From assembly GCF_000003815.2 (NCBI RefSeq), contig NC_049982.1, positions 487,815 to 551,814 of the forward strand: a stretch of DNA of 64,000 nt, given 5' to 3'. The stretch is from Branchiostoma floridae. Its lineage: Eukaryota; Chordata; Leptocardii; Amphioxiformes; Branchiostomatidae. This document shows, piece after piece, positions 12,901-25,174 of this stretch; the stretch's first letter is position 1, and each line of letters begins with the position of its first letter. Both the position numbers and the translations under genes were made by a program. The notes under the pieces were generated by a model. That model was not told where the DNA came from and made no database searches. It worked only from the letters and a program-made list of their open reading frames with translations.

Positions 12901-15900
12901 TACCTGCTGCTGTGGGACAGCACCTGTGAATCCCTGCAGCTGTTTGCCCTGCTGGTAGGCTGCAGCTGCTGCGGCTGCTGCGCTGGGGCTCACCTGCTGC
13001 AGCTGGGCTGTAGGCACAAACATGGAGACACAGAGAAGGGGTAGAGGTTCATTATCCACTATCAAAATCATTTCAAAGTATTGGAGATTTCTTTAGCAGT
13101 CTGGATAAGAAAGTCCACCCCAGTGATGAACCGTGACAAGGGTGGGGGGATACAAACTCAACCACGTTTGGGATTGTGTTCTCACTGCAAAAGCGCCACC
13201 TACATCGGCTACATATAGCGGCGAGAAGCAGAACTCCAGTTAGAAGCTCTGAGGAACGTCAGCAGGTAAGACTAGCATTCTGATTGTACAAAAGAAATCT
13301 CCAATATCAAAGTCATTGTAAATTCCGAAACCTGTGAAACCATCACACCTTTAACAGTATGTCAGCAATGCCACCCTTGCCTTCTGTAACACAAACCACC
13401 TCCCCTAATTACAAATTACTACATGTATCTGTATCAGTATCTATATAACCGGTATAACAGCCCCTTGGCGTAACACACCAGTTTGGCAGGCATGCTGTGC
13501 AGCAGCAGCTGGTTATATTACACTGAATGGCCTGTCACCTAACCCTTGCACTTAAGCTGCAACTATCCAGCGATGATGCCCATACTACACCTCAAACTAC
13601 AGCAGCTCCAAGCCCTCTCACGTTAACCCCTGGTTGCAAAGACACAGTAAGCCTCTGTACATGTACAACCCACCCAGAGGATGTGCCCTTTGTAGAAACA
13701 GCTTTTTTTGTTATCTATTCACTTATGGTTCACCGCAAAACAAGCTTTGTGGGGCCACTCATGCGTTTTGGGGTACAATACTAGATTCTGAAGAAAGATG
13801 TTTGTTTACCCTTGGCTTTAGTTTTAGATTGTACCCCACAGGGAGGAAATTCCGTGGAAGCTTGTTCCATAACGATGATGGGTTGGACCTGCCTTATTTG
13901 CTGTTGTTGATGTTGCTGATGCTGAGAGACTATTCCAGCTATACAACGTACAACTCACAATACTTATTCATTTACATGCTCAGGGCTCGAAATTCATTTT
14001 TGAGATTAGGTGCACTGGTGCACCCAGCTTAAAAAATTGGGTGCACCAAAAAATTTTTGGGTGCACCACTTAAATTTAAGTAATAACCTAATAATAAAAC
14101 TTAGTTACAAGTTATCGAATTCTTAAACAAGTACCATGACAGACATTTATATTATCTTTCTAACACTTAGATGTCAAGAATATGATGTATACTAGACTAA
14201 GTATACTTTGACATCTTTACATACATAAACGTAAGAATTACACAGAAAATAATTGGGTGCACAGCTCCAATTTTGGGTGCACCTGGACCCAGTATTTCGA
14301 GCCCTGCATGCTCATTCATATACATTTCTGATTTATTGTTAGCCTTAATTTGACATTCTAAGTTTCATATATTTGCTCAATCATTTACATTACCGATTGA
14401 CTGTTGATATTTCTCAATTGTTACTATTCTTTCATTTATTTAGATTAGTATTAGCTTAGTTAAGTGGAGGAGGGCTTTGTACAAGCGGTCGACTGCTGAC
14501 CGATAAAATTAAGTTATCGTTAACAAATCAAGAAGTTTATTATTTTCTTACACCACCCACCCTGTGCCTGGGCCCTCTGTAGATACGCTTGTAGCTGTCT
14601 CATCTGGTGTTTCATCATTAACAAATCAGGAATTACAGTATATAATCTTACACCACCCACCCTGTGCCTGGGCCCTCTGTAGATACACCTGCAGCTGTCT
14701 CATCTGGTGTTTCATTAACAAATCAGGAATGACAGTATATAATCTTACACCACCCACCCTGTGCCTGTGCCCTCTGTAGATACGCCTGTAGCTGTCTCAT
14801 CTGGTGCTGTTGCTGCTGTAGTGTCGGTCTGTGGGTCATGCCCGTGGGTTGCTGCGACCCGTGGGTGGGGTGCACCGCGCTAGATGTGGGGGGCACGGGG
14901 CGGGGAACCAAGGGGGGTGGGGGGCGGATACCGGAGGAGGTCGGCACGTGCCTCTGCTGACTGGCAGCCTGCTGTTGTTGTTGTTGTTGTTTTTGAAGGT
15001 GTTGTTGTTGCTGTTGTTGAAGCTGCTGCTGCTGTTGATGTAACTGTCTTTGTCTTTCCTGATCCGGAACAAGAAAATTATCTTGAATACTATACTTAAA
15101 TTACAATTCTTAGTCTAATGTAATATTGTGATAAAGCTTGGAATGACTTATATCTTTCGGAAATCATTCATCATTATCATATTCATCAAAGCAAAACTTC
15201 TGTTTCTTTTGCACCAGTCTATCATTTATCATCATGGACAAGAAAGATATTTTTTTACCCCATCAAAGAGTTAAAACCTGCCTATTCTTTAGAGTAAATA
15301 GAAAATCCATGCATAATAATTACCTGTGCCATCTGTAGTTGGTCTCCCTCTACTATCAGTGCTCCCAGTCTGCTGATATACTGTGCTACAAAGGTGCCGT
15401 CTACCATAAACCTGGGGACAAGAAATACAGAACATTTACTTTTCCATTCGAAAAGAAATTATACATTATGTATCACTATTCAATTCTGCTTACAGAAAAG
15501 CTAATTTTTCACTGGTCACGACAGAAAGGAAAAATGCTATGTTAAGTCATACTCAGTCTGATACTGTAGCAAGGAAAGTTTCCATCATTTTTCAACAGGT
15601 GAAATGTGGTCTTGAGGTTAGGGTTGTTGGGTTATGATCTAAAGATTCTGGACTCAAATCCCCATATAATAGGGAAGTCCAAATGTTGTGCCCTTAGAAA
15701 AAGCACTTATCCATGCTCTCACTTGACATTTGTTCTAGCTTTGGTTAGGGATAACCTTTTGGATAGGACTTAAAGCTGAAGGTTCTGTGTTTGATGACAG
15801 ACACACCTTAGCACATTAAAGATCCCACCAAAGTCTCCCAGAGTAGGAGACCTTCCCGGTGCAAACGTTATAGTTCGGTCTTACACAGCATATACCTACT

Positions 15901-18900
15901 GAACAAGACTGGTGTGCTACATCATCTGAAGGCAGTTTATCTGTTACTGTAAATGCATTTAAGTTTGCGGGAGTTTACTTTCACCGGGAAAATGGAGTGT
16001 TCACTGTGGTTTTAAGTTCGCGGTAGCGCCACAGACTGCAGTCTCATACTACTAGTATAATGGAAAAATGTTCGCGATGGTTTTAAGTTCCCGGTGAACT
16101 GGTCACCGCAAAAACCACGAACATGAAACCACTGCAAACATTTCTGCATTTTCAGTACTGTAAATGCATTTAACTTTGCGGGGATTTAATTTCGCGGAAG
16201 CAGGGCAAAAAAGACTTTTTGCAGTGGTTTTAAGTTCGCGGTAACACACGGTATGCTAAACCAACTCACTTCATTGCGGAGGGCACACAAGGGTTGGGTT
16301 CACAGCGGGTCCTGAGTATGTTTTTGAGCTGGTTGGTGATGTGACGTTTACTGTACAGCAGCGCCGTGTTGTTCCCCAAGTTCACGGCAAAGTCAGCAAA
16401 GTTCGCACAATGGTCGATGGCGACAGACAATCTGTGGATTTCATCGTCTTGGGCCTTCAACCTGGATGGGACAAATGAAGGAAAGAAAGTAAACTAACAA
16501 AGCATGCGCACTGCTATTAATCCCCGTCAAGGGGGCTGAGCAGTAGAAAAGAAGAGAAGTAAAGGAGAGGTCAAATGAACTCAATAAAAAGTTTAGCTTT
16601 CTCCCACAGGTCGTTACAGAGAAAACCGACACTACGAGGGGCGTTCAATAAGTAATGCCCCTGACCCATTTCCAATTGCAGGAGATTAATGAAACTTGGC
16701 ACAGTTATTAGTCTTTCTCTTCATAGGAACCACTCAGAGTTATGCATTTCTCCCATCGTTTGATGCAGCTCTGGACACCGTTTTTCTAGAACACCCCAGG
16801 TTGGTCCTCCAACAGATGCCTCATCAATGGCAGAATAGGGACGACCAGGTCTGGGAGCTGTTTCCACAGACTTCCGGCCATGTTTGAATTCAGGATGCCA
16901 GCGTTTTACAAGGTCATATGATGGGGCATCATCACCATAAGTTTCTTTCATTTCATCAAAAGTCTCCTTTGGTGTGCGTCCTTTCAAATACAAAAACCGG
17001 ATCACTGCGCGACACTCAACTGGTTCCATTTCACACCTGGTCCATCTCACTCATGACTCAGTTCAAACACCAGTAAATCAGAAACCACAATTAGTTCAGA
17101 GCTGTTTTTTGCAACATAATCTATAGAGATATGCATCATTACACATACAAACTTTCATCTAGATCAGACAGCTGGAAGTGGGTCAGGGGCATTATTTATT
17201 GAACGCCCCTCGTATGTATAGTATTTACAGCTTCATTGTGCCAGGGAAATTACCCTAACTCTTCTTGCCAAGTACAGTGAACAGGGGACCACGGATTACG
17301 GCCCCTAAGCACTGCAACCCTTTCCAGTAGCGTGCTTGTTGAGTGAGTGCATCCTCCTAACGCCCGGTCCCCAACGGCATTACCTTATGGGGCCCTGCTA
17401 TCCCATGCCCTATCAGTGGCTATTATGATTGTCGCCACAAACAAGCTGTCGACCAATCAGAGAATAGGCCTTTCTTGGGCTTGTTGTTGTCGCAAGCTGT
17501 CTCGCAAAGGCCGCTGGGAAGCTATCAGCCAATCATGTTACGTATTTTTGTTTGCTCACCATGCCGACGCCCGATCCCCAACAGCTGACTGCCCATATAA
17601 GGGCAAGCTCATTAATATTCATAAGCAAGGCACCCCTAATAACCGAATACTGTGGCTGAGTTGTCAGGGGTGATATCATAGGCTTTGCCGTGATTGTCAA
17701 CCCTGAGTGTGAGGGTGAGTGAGTGACAACAGATTTAAACTCCCAACCTCTTGGTTGCCTGGACTTGCAAGCTACATGTAAGACACAAAGCCATCCTTAC
17801 TTGTTCATCCTGTCCAAATGAAGGAAAAAAAGTAAAGTACAGCTCAAATGAACTTCATAAAAAAGTTAAGCTAGAAGACAGATGCATGTGGGGGTTTTCT
17901 GTTGCATTGAAACTTAGTTTAAAATCTTGACTCTAATTCACGAAATCTGGCCCTCATAATGGAAAAAAATAGTGTTTCTAAGAGTTATAAATTGGATGCC
18001 ACTAGACCCCTCTACATGACTCAAGCCTGCACCACTTGAGTTCACCACACTAAGATGTCCCCTATGCTGTGACAAAATCCTGATGAGAGTCAGAACCATC
18101 CTTACTTGTTCATCCTGTCCTTGGTGGTGTGCTGCAGCTCAGTTAACAGCTGCTTCCCTCGTTTGTTGATCTCAGTGATCAGCATGAACATGAAGGCCTT
18201 GATCTCCTGTGGAACAGAAGACAAAGTAAAATGAGCAATGACCTCGGTCACCTCTAAACATTGTATATACTTTGCACCATTACCAGCAGTGAGGATATGT
18301 GACACACTGCATTTCATCGTGTTGACACACAAACACACACAGACACATAGGCAGACAGACAGACAGACACGCTCACAGACACATGCAGGAAGACACACCT
18401 TGAATCTTGATCTTTGGGGACATGTGGACCAGGTAATGGAACAAAACACAGACACACCAGGGTTGGATAAGTCCACTCGCCCTATTGTCCAAGGCAAGTG
18501 AAAGTGCTAATGGGGCAATTGCATGTCCTACCCTACTTGCCCGATCGGACAAGTAAGATTTTTCCATAGAGTGAGATTTGATACACTCTTGTCACTTTTT
18601 ACAGTCATGACATCAAGCAATAGTCAACATAAAATAGAGGCAATAATAAGAATTACATTGCTGGAAGTGAAAATGCATACTGTAAAAGTGACTTTTGAAT
18701 TTTGGGCAAGTGAAAATTGGTTCGGACAAGTAAATTTTTTATGTGCTTGCCCGATAGGACAAGTGAATTTTAGAAAACTTGTCCAACCCTGCACACACAT
18801 GCAGACACACACAGACACGCACAGACTGCTTTTGCCTGGAGGTAGAGATAGGGGATACTATCACCAAACCTTTACCACTTCTCCCAAACCTAGCAAAAGT

Positions 18901-21900
18901 CAGCAGAAACAACAACAAAAAGATACACAAACAGGACATACTTTCTGTGAAGAAAAGCAGAAACCCGTACCTGGACCATCTTCTTGTCCGTCTCCTGCAC
19001 ATCGCGGTACCTCTCCCTGATCTTAGCCCGTGCCATCTGGATTTAACAGTACCCACTCCTACTAAAACAGACAGAAGAAGCAGGAACAAAGAAGAAACCC
19101 GTACCTGGACCATTTTCTTCTCTGTCTCCTGCACATCGCGGTACCTCTCCCTGATCTTGGCCCGAGCCATCTGGATGTAGCTCTTCTTCTCCTGCAGTTT
19201 GGTCACCAGGGTCTGGAGAAACTGCTTGTGGTTCTGGGAAGCCTCGTTGACAAACGCGTACCTGGGGTAGATTAACATTATATTTGTCAGCAGCTCGAGA
19301 ACATTTCTTCTGTGAGCCACACAAAATAGAGCTTAATTATTGATAATATTTCTGCCGACTTGCCACAAGGTAGGCAAAGGCAAGAGGGAAGCTCAAAGGT
19401 ATTCAAATAAAAACAGGATCAACAACTCATACTGTTTCCATCGAACTACATAATGTGTAAATGGAACTGTATGTGTCTTGACATACTCAATAGATTAGCC
19501 CTTGCGGTTTATTTCAACAAACAGCTCTCTATGTAGATGAAATAAGGTCAAGAGAGATGAGACTGGAGCAATTCTGTTTTCTATCTTAATTATGCCTTCG
19601 AAAAGTTGTGGTTTTGGAAAGTTGTGATTTTGAAAAGCTGCACTTTGGAATGGAATATAATTATAAAAGATGGAATCAAATTTCAAAACAGAATCTCAGA
19701 AAGACATCTTCTGTTTGACTAAGGTCTCTCACCTGTGTTCCTTGTGCTCCAGCAGCTGGCAGTCCCTGCAGGTCAGCTTGTCGCAGGTCTCACAGTACAG
19801 TTTCAGCTGCTCCTGCCTGTGGAGCGGACAGAACAGGGGACGCTGGGAAGCCATCGCCGCCTGCGCCGCCAACGCCTCCTCCTTGTTCTGCAGTTGATGC
19901 TCCTTCGTGATCTTCACCCTCCCGTGGGCCTGCACGCATGTCTCACACAGCCAATCTGAGCAGTCCTGTTATAGCCATATAAAAACAACCAATCAGAGAA
20001 GATCTCATATAGGACCTTCACCCTCCCGTGGGCCTGCACGCACGTCTCACACAGCCAATCAGAGCAGTCCTGTTATAGCCACATCAAAAACAACCAATCA
20101 GAGAAGATCTAATATAGGACCTTCACCCTGCCGTGGGCTTGCACGCACGTCTCACACAGCCAATCAGAGCAGTCCTGTTATGACCAAATAGAAACAACCA
20201 ATCAGAGGACAGGCATGTCAATAACAACCAATCAGAGCAGATCTCATATAGGACCTTCACCCTCCCGTGGGCTTGCACGCACGTCTCACACAGCCAATCA
20301 GAGCAGTCCTGTTATTGAAATGTTCAAAACAACCAATCAGAGGACAGCTATACCAATAACAACCAATCAGAGCAGTCCTGTTATTGAAATGTTAAAAACA
20401 CCCAATCAGAGCAGAGCCACATCGATAACTACCAATCAGAGCAGATCTCATATAGGCACATAACAACCAATCAGAGCAGTCCTGTTATTGAAACGTTAAA
20501 AACACCCAATCAGAGCAGAGCCACATCAATAACTACCAATCAGAGCAGATGTCATATAGGCACATAACAACCAATCAGAGCAGATCTCATACAGGCACAT
20601 AAGAAACAACCAATCAGAGCAGAGCCACATCAATAACTACCAATCAGAGCAGATGTCATATAGGCACATAACAACCAATCAGAGCAGTCCTGTCACAGCC
20701 ACATAGAAAACAAGAGCATAGCAACATCAAAACTAATCAATGAGAGTATAGTAACATAAAAATAACCAATCCAAACAGCCCAGACAAACATGTACATGTA
20801 GGTACATTAAAAAGAACCAAACAGAGCAGTCCTGAAAAAGCTTTTTAAAAAATGCCATCAAAATAGTCCTGTAAAATCATTTTGGAAAAATGTCACTCCT
20901 GTCATTTCTATAAATTTGTGACAATCCGGGCCCAGCCCACGGTCTGTGCCTCAAAACACATGGTCACCTCGTGCTCGTCCCTGCCCACTTCCGTTTCCGC
21001 TCGACTGACGGGTCCCTGATTCTGTTCCTCTGCCACAGGAAGCGAGGTCACCCGTTGACTCGCTGCCCGTTTTCCAACCCACCGCCAACCCCTTATCTCC
21101 TTCAATAATTTTCACCATAGATATAATGTAGTACTTGCCACTACGTACATGTAGAGTTTTCTTAATGATCAGTTTGTAAACGTAAGGTTATAATGTTGGT
21201 TTTCCATTCTGCTGACTTCTGTCTATGTTATTGGCTCGTTTCTGTGGAAAAGTACGAGAATAAACCTTTTCCCTTTGTTGGCCAAACGCGTCTCCGCCTC
21301 CAGTTATTTATTTTTGAAAGTTACTTTGCCACATCAAAACAACCAATCAGAGCTACTCTAGCCATCCTTGACCCTTCCCCCCATCTCACCTCGCAGAAGG
21401 CGGTTGCCAGACTGTTTTCCTCACAACTGGTGCACTGCGGGTCGGAGGATGGTTGGTTGTCCTCCCCATGAGCCTTTGCGTCTTGAATGAAGAAGTTGTC
21501 GATCAGCTCCGAGATGTGGGCCTCTGCGTGGCACTTCGGACATTTCACTTTGGCTGGGGGAACAGAGGGAGCACAGAACATGTTAGAGATGTGGGCCTCT
21601 GCGTGGCACTTCGGACATTTCACTTTGGCTGGGGAACAGAGGGAGCACAGAACATGTTAGAGATGTGGGCCTCTGCGTGGCACTTCGGACATTTCACTTT
21701 GGCTGGGGAGGCAGAGGGAGCACAGAACATGTTAGAGATGTGGGCCTCTGCGTGGCACTTCGGGCATTTCACTTTGGCTGGGGAAGCAGAGGGAGCACAG
21801 AACATGTTAGAGATGTGGGCCTCTGCGTGGCACTTCGGACATTTCACTTTGGCTGGGGGGGGGGGGGGAGCACAGAACATGTTAGAGATGTGGGCCTCTG

Positions 21901-24900
21901 CGTGGCACTTCGGACATTTCACTTTGGCTGGGGGAACAGGGGGAGCACAGAACATGTTAGAGATGTGGGCCTCTGCATGGCACTTCGGACATTTCACTTT
22001 GGCTGGGGAGGCAGAGGGAGCACAGAACATGTTAGACACACAGGACAGGGTTGAACAAGTTTTCTAAAATCCACTTGTCCTATCGGGCAAGCACATAAAA
22101 AAAGGTACTTGCCCGAAACAATTTTTTACTTGCCCAAAATTCAAATGTCACTGTTACTAGTATATGCATTTTCACCTCCAGCAATGGAATTCTCTGTAGA
22201 CAATTGCTTGATGTCATGACTGTAAAAAGTAACAAGTATATCAAAATTGCACTCAAATCAATGGAAAAATCTTACTTGCCCGATCGGACAAGTGGGGTAG
22301 GTCATGCACTTGTCCGAACAGCACTTTCACTTGCCCTGGACAATAGGGCTAGTGGACTTGTTTATCCCTGCAGGAGAGTACTGACTTCAAGTTCAATCAG
22401 TGCTCGAAATACCCACTTGCACACTTACCAATGCAACCACATGGCTCAACTTAAACCCAGGTAGCTAAGTGTGATACCTGAAATTTTGCAGTTAGAACAC
22501 CACTTTTCCCCCACATAAGCTTTTGTATTTATTTCTTTACGATTAAACATATGTAGTTACATGTAACTGGAAGAAAAGATAATGGATATGTAGCTACTTC
22601 GAAGAAACTTCTAATAACTTAGTAGCACATCGGACATTTTACTTTCGCAAGGGAGGCAAAGGGAGGACAAAAAATGTCAGTATAGGAGAATAGTGACTTC
22701 AAGTTCAACATTTTTCTGTAATTCTTTTGTAATAGATGCTTGCATGTATGATCTTTTAGGTCACAGCAAAACCCATCATCTAAGTTCCACGACAATACAA
22801 ACAGACCGCTCAGATTTAACATACTGTACATCATGTGCATGTATAACATTATGTTCAGTGTATTCTACGCATAGTACCGATAATATAGACAGTTGAAATT
22901 AGCATGAAGCAAAGCCAGTATACATGTACATGTACCTGTAACTATAGTATATGGCAACGGATACAGACTTCTTAACTGTGTGTCTAAACTCTAACTGCAT
23001 AAAACACTTAAAACATCATTCTTTCAAGGTTGTATGGCAAATACTGATGAAGAAGAGAGGAAAACTCAATAATTTCGTACATAGACTATTTCTACTCCTT
23101 TCTCCTGCCAGAGTTTATGAGAAAAAGACTGTTAATTCAGTGTAAAGTTGCACGATCTCCCTCCATGGGGACGTATGAGCATTAATGGAACTTGCCGTGG
23201 GGTAAACTGTTTGCTCAAGCTAAACATTCACAAATAAACTATTTGAACAAGCTGACAGAGAGCAAAGACAACTAAGCCACGACCTCTATTGTTAAAAACC
23301 ACATTAGCGTGTGTCCGGGATTATGTAATGTGAAAGAAAACGTTGGTTTATCTTAAAACAAAATATACAATCAAATTATAGGGTTTAGAGAAAGGCTAAA
23401 TGCCGAAGTATGGAAAAAGTCCCCAAAAGAGTCTAAGGAAGACCTAAGATACTTTGTTTTGTCCGTGTCACCCGTGATTTAATACTTTCTTCACCTTTTT
23501 ACTGACCCCATAATTCTTACCTAATCAACACCTTTTTTTTCCAACGTCGATGTCAGATGAACAAAAAGAGTATAACAAAGTAATATGAGTTATTTGGGCC
23601 TGTCACGCAGAGTAATCAAGAGAAAATTGCCTCTAATTAAGATCTGAAGGGTTTCCCAAAAGAAATGCCGACTTCTGACAGAATATAGAGAAAAGCAATA
23701 AGTTACAACAAACTCCGGCTATAATGTTGTACTGATTAGTTTGCAAAGGGAGGAGACCAGGGTCCTTTTGGAACAATTAAGTGCAATTTGATACCATCAG
23801 AGACATCAGCATCCATACAGTGAAACTGACATCGAACGTCTTCGGCCTGACGTCATAAGGTTCTATGTCCGGTTTCTTGTCATATCCAGGCAAATACATG
23901 AAATGTATGTGCTCCAGAATAAGACAGCTTGAAATGAAGGAACTGCTTTGTAAGACACTGTTGCCCATGGTAACTGAGACAAACTGCGCAGACCTGTATA
24001 GATATCCGTGTGATTCTGCCAGGCCCTGGGCAGTTGCAGCGCGGCTTTGCTCCCGAGAGGTCCTTTTGAGATTGACGCTGGTAGGGTCTGACGCTATAGC
24101 CACTTTGAACTTCTTTCTGAAGGTAAGTCAAGCGTCATTGTAGGATATATTCTTCAAACTTGAAAGACTTGTACCCAGTCAACCATAAAATTGCAAGATA
24201 CCAGAAATTTTGCCCATAATTTGATGGAATTTCCTGAATTTTGTAGAGGAATACAGTACTTGATGTTGGAGTTGCTGGCAATTTGAAGGTCTTTNNNNNN
24301 NNNNNNNNNNNNNNNNNNNNNNNNNNNNNNNNNNNNNNNNNNNNNNNNNNNNNNNNNNNNNNNNNNNNNNNNNNNNNNNNNNNNNNNNNNNNNNNNNNNN
24401 NNNNNNNNNNNNNNNNNNNNNNNNNNNNNNNNNNNNNNNNNNNNNNNNNNNNNNNNNNNNNNNNNNNNNNNNNNNNNNNNNNNNNNNNNNNNNNNNNNNN
24501 NNNNNNNNNNNNNNNNNNNNNNNNNNNNNNNNNNNNNNNNNNNNNNNNNNNNNNNNNNNNNNNNNNNNNNNNNNNNNNNNNNNNNNNNNNNNNNNNNNNN
24601 NNNNNNNNNNNNNNNNNNNNNNNNNNNNNNNNNNNNNNNNNNNNNNNNNNNNNNNNNNNNNNNNNNNNNNNNNNNNNNNNNNNNNNNNNNNNNNNNNNNN
24701 NNNNNNNNNNNNNNNNNNNNNNNNNNNNNNNNNNNNNNNNNNNNNNNNNNNNNNNNNNNNNNNNNNNNNNNNNNNNNNNNNNNNNNNNNNNNNNNNNNNN
24801 NNNNNNNNNNNNNNNNNNNNNNNNNNNNNNNNNNNNNNNNNNNNNNNNNNNNNNNNNNNNNNNNNNNNNNNNNNNNNNNNNNNNNNNNNNNNNNNNNNNN

Positions 24901-25125
24901 NNNNNNNNNNNNNNNNNNNNNNNNNNNNNNNNNNNNNNNNNNNNNNNNNNNNNNNNNNNNNNNNACTGTCATATGTCCAGTTCTATTCATAATGTGACCC
25001 GTGATGGAAGTGGTGACGCACTTACACTGTTGGACTTATGTTAACACCACTGCTTGACACTGGGGCATACGCAGGTCTTCAAGTACATGTAGATCAAGTA
25101 CATTAGAGGCTAATGTATTGGCAAA

Positions 25126-25174
<49 letters not shown>

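Noticed and set aside
20908-21105. Minus-strand frame with [19 protein letters not shown] considered as an extra TRIM33 exon
   Set aside because: The acceptor-like CTGTGGCAG is not in phase 0 with exon 2, no donor follows, and exon 2 already joins exon 3 through the B-box.
21540-22040. Regularly spaced direct repeats resembling a CRISPR array
   Set aside because: The whole 75-bp unit is repeated with no variable spacers, it contains coding sequence of TRIM33 exon 2, and the genome is eukaryotic.
24154-25044. Open frames across the N run
   Set aside because: Unknown bases cannot contain stops; there is no evidence of coding.
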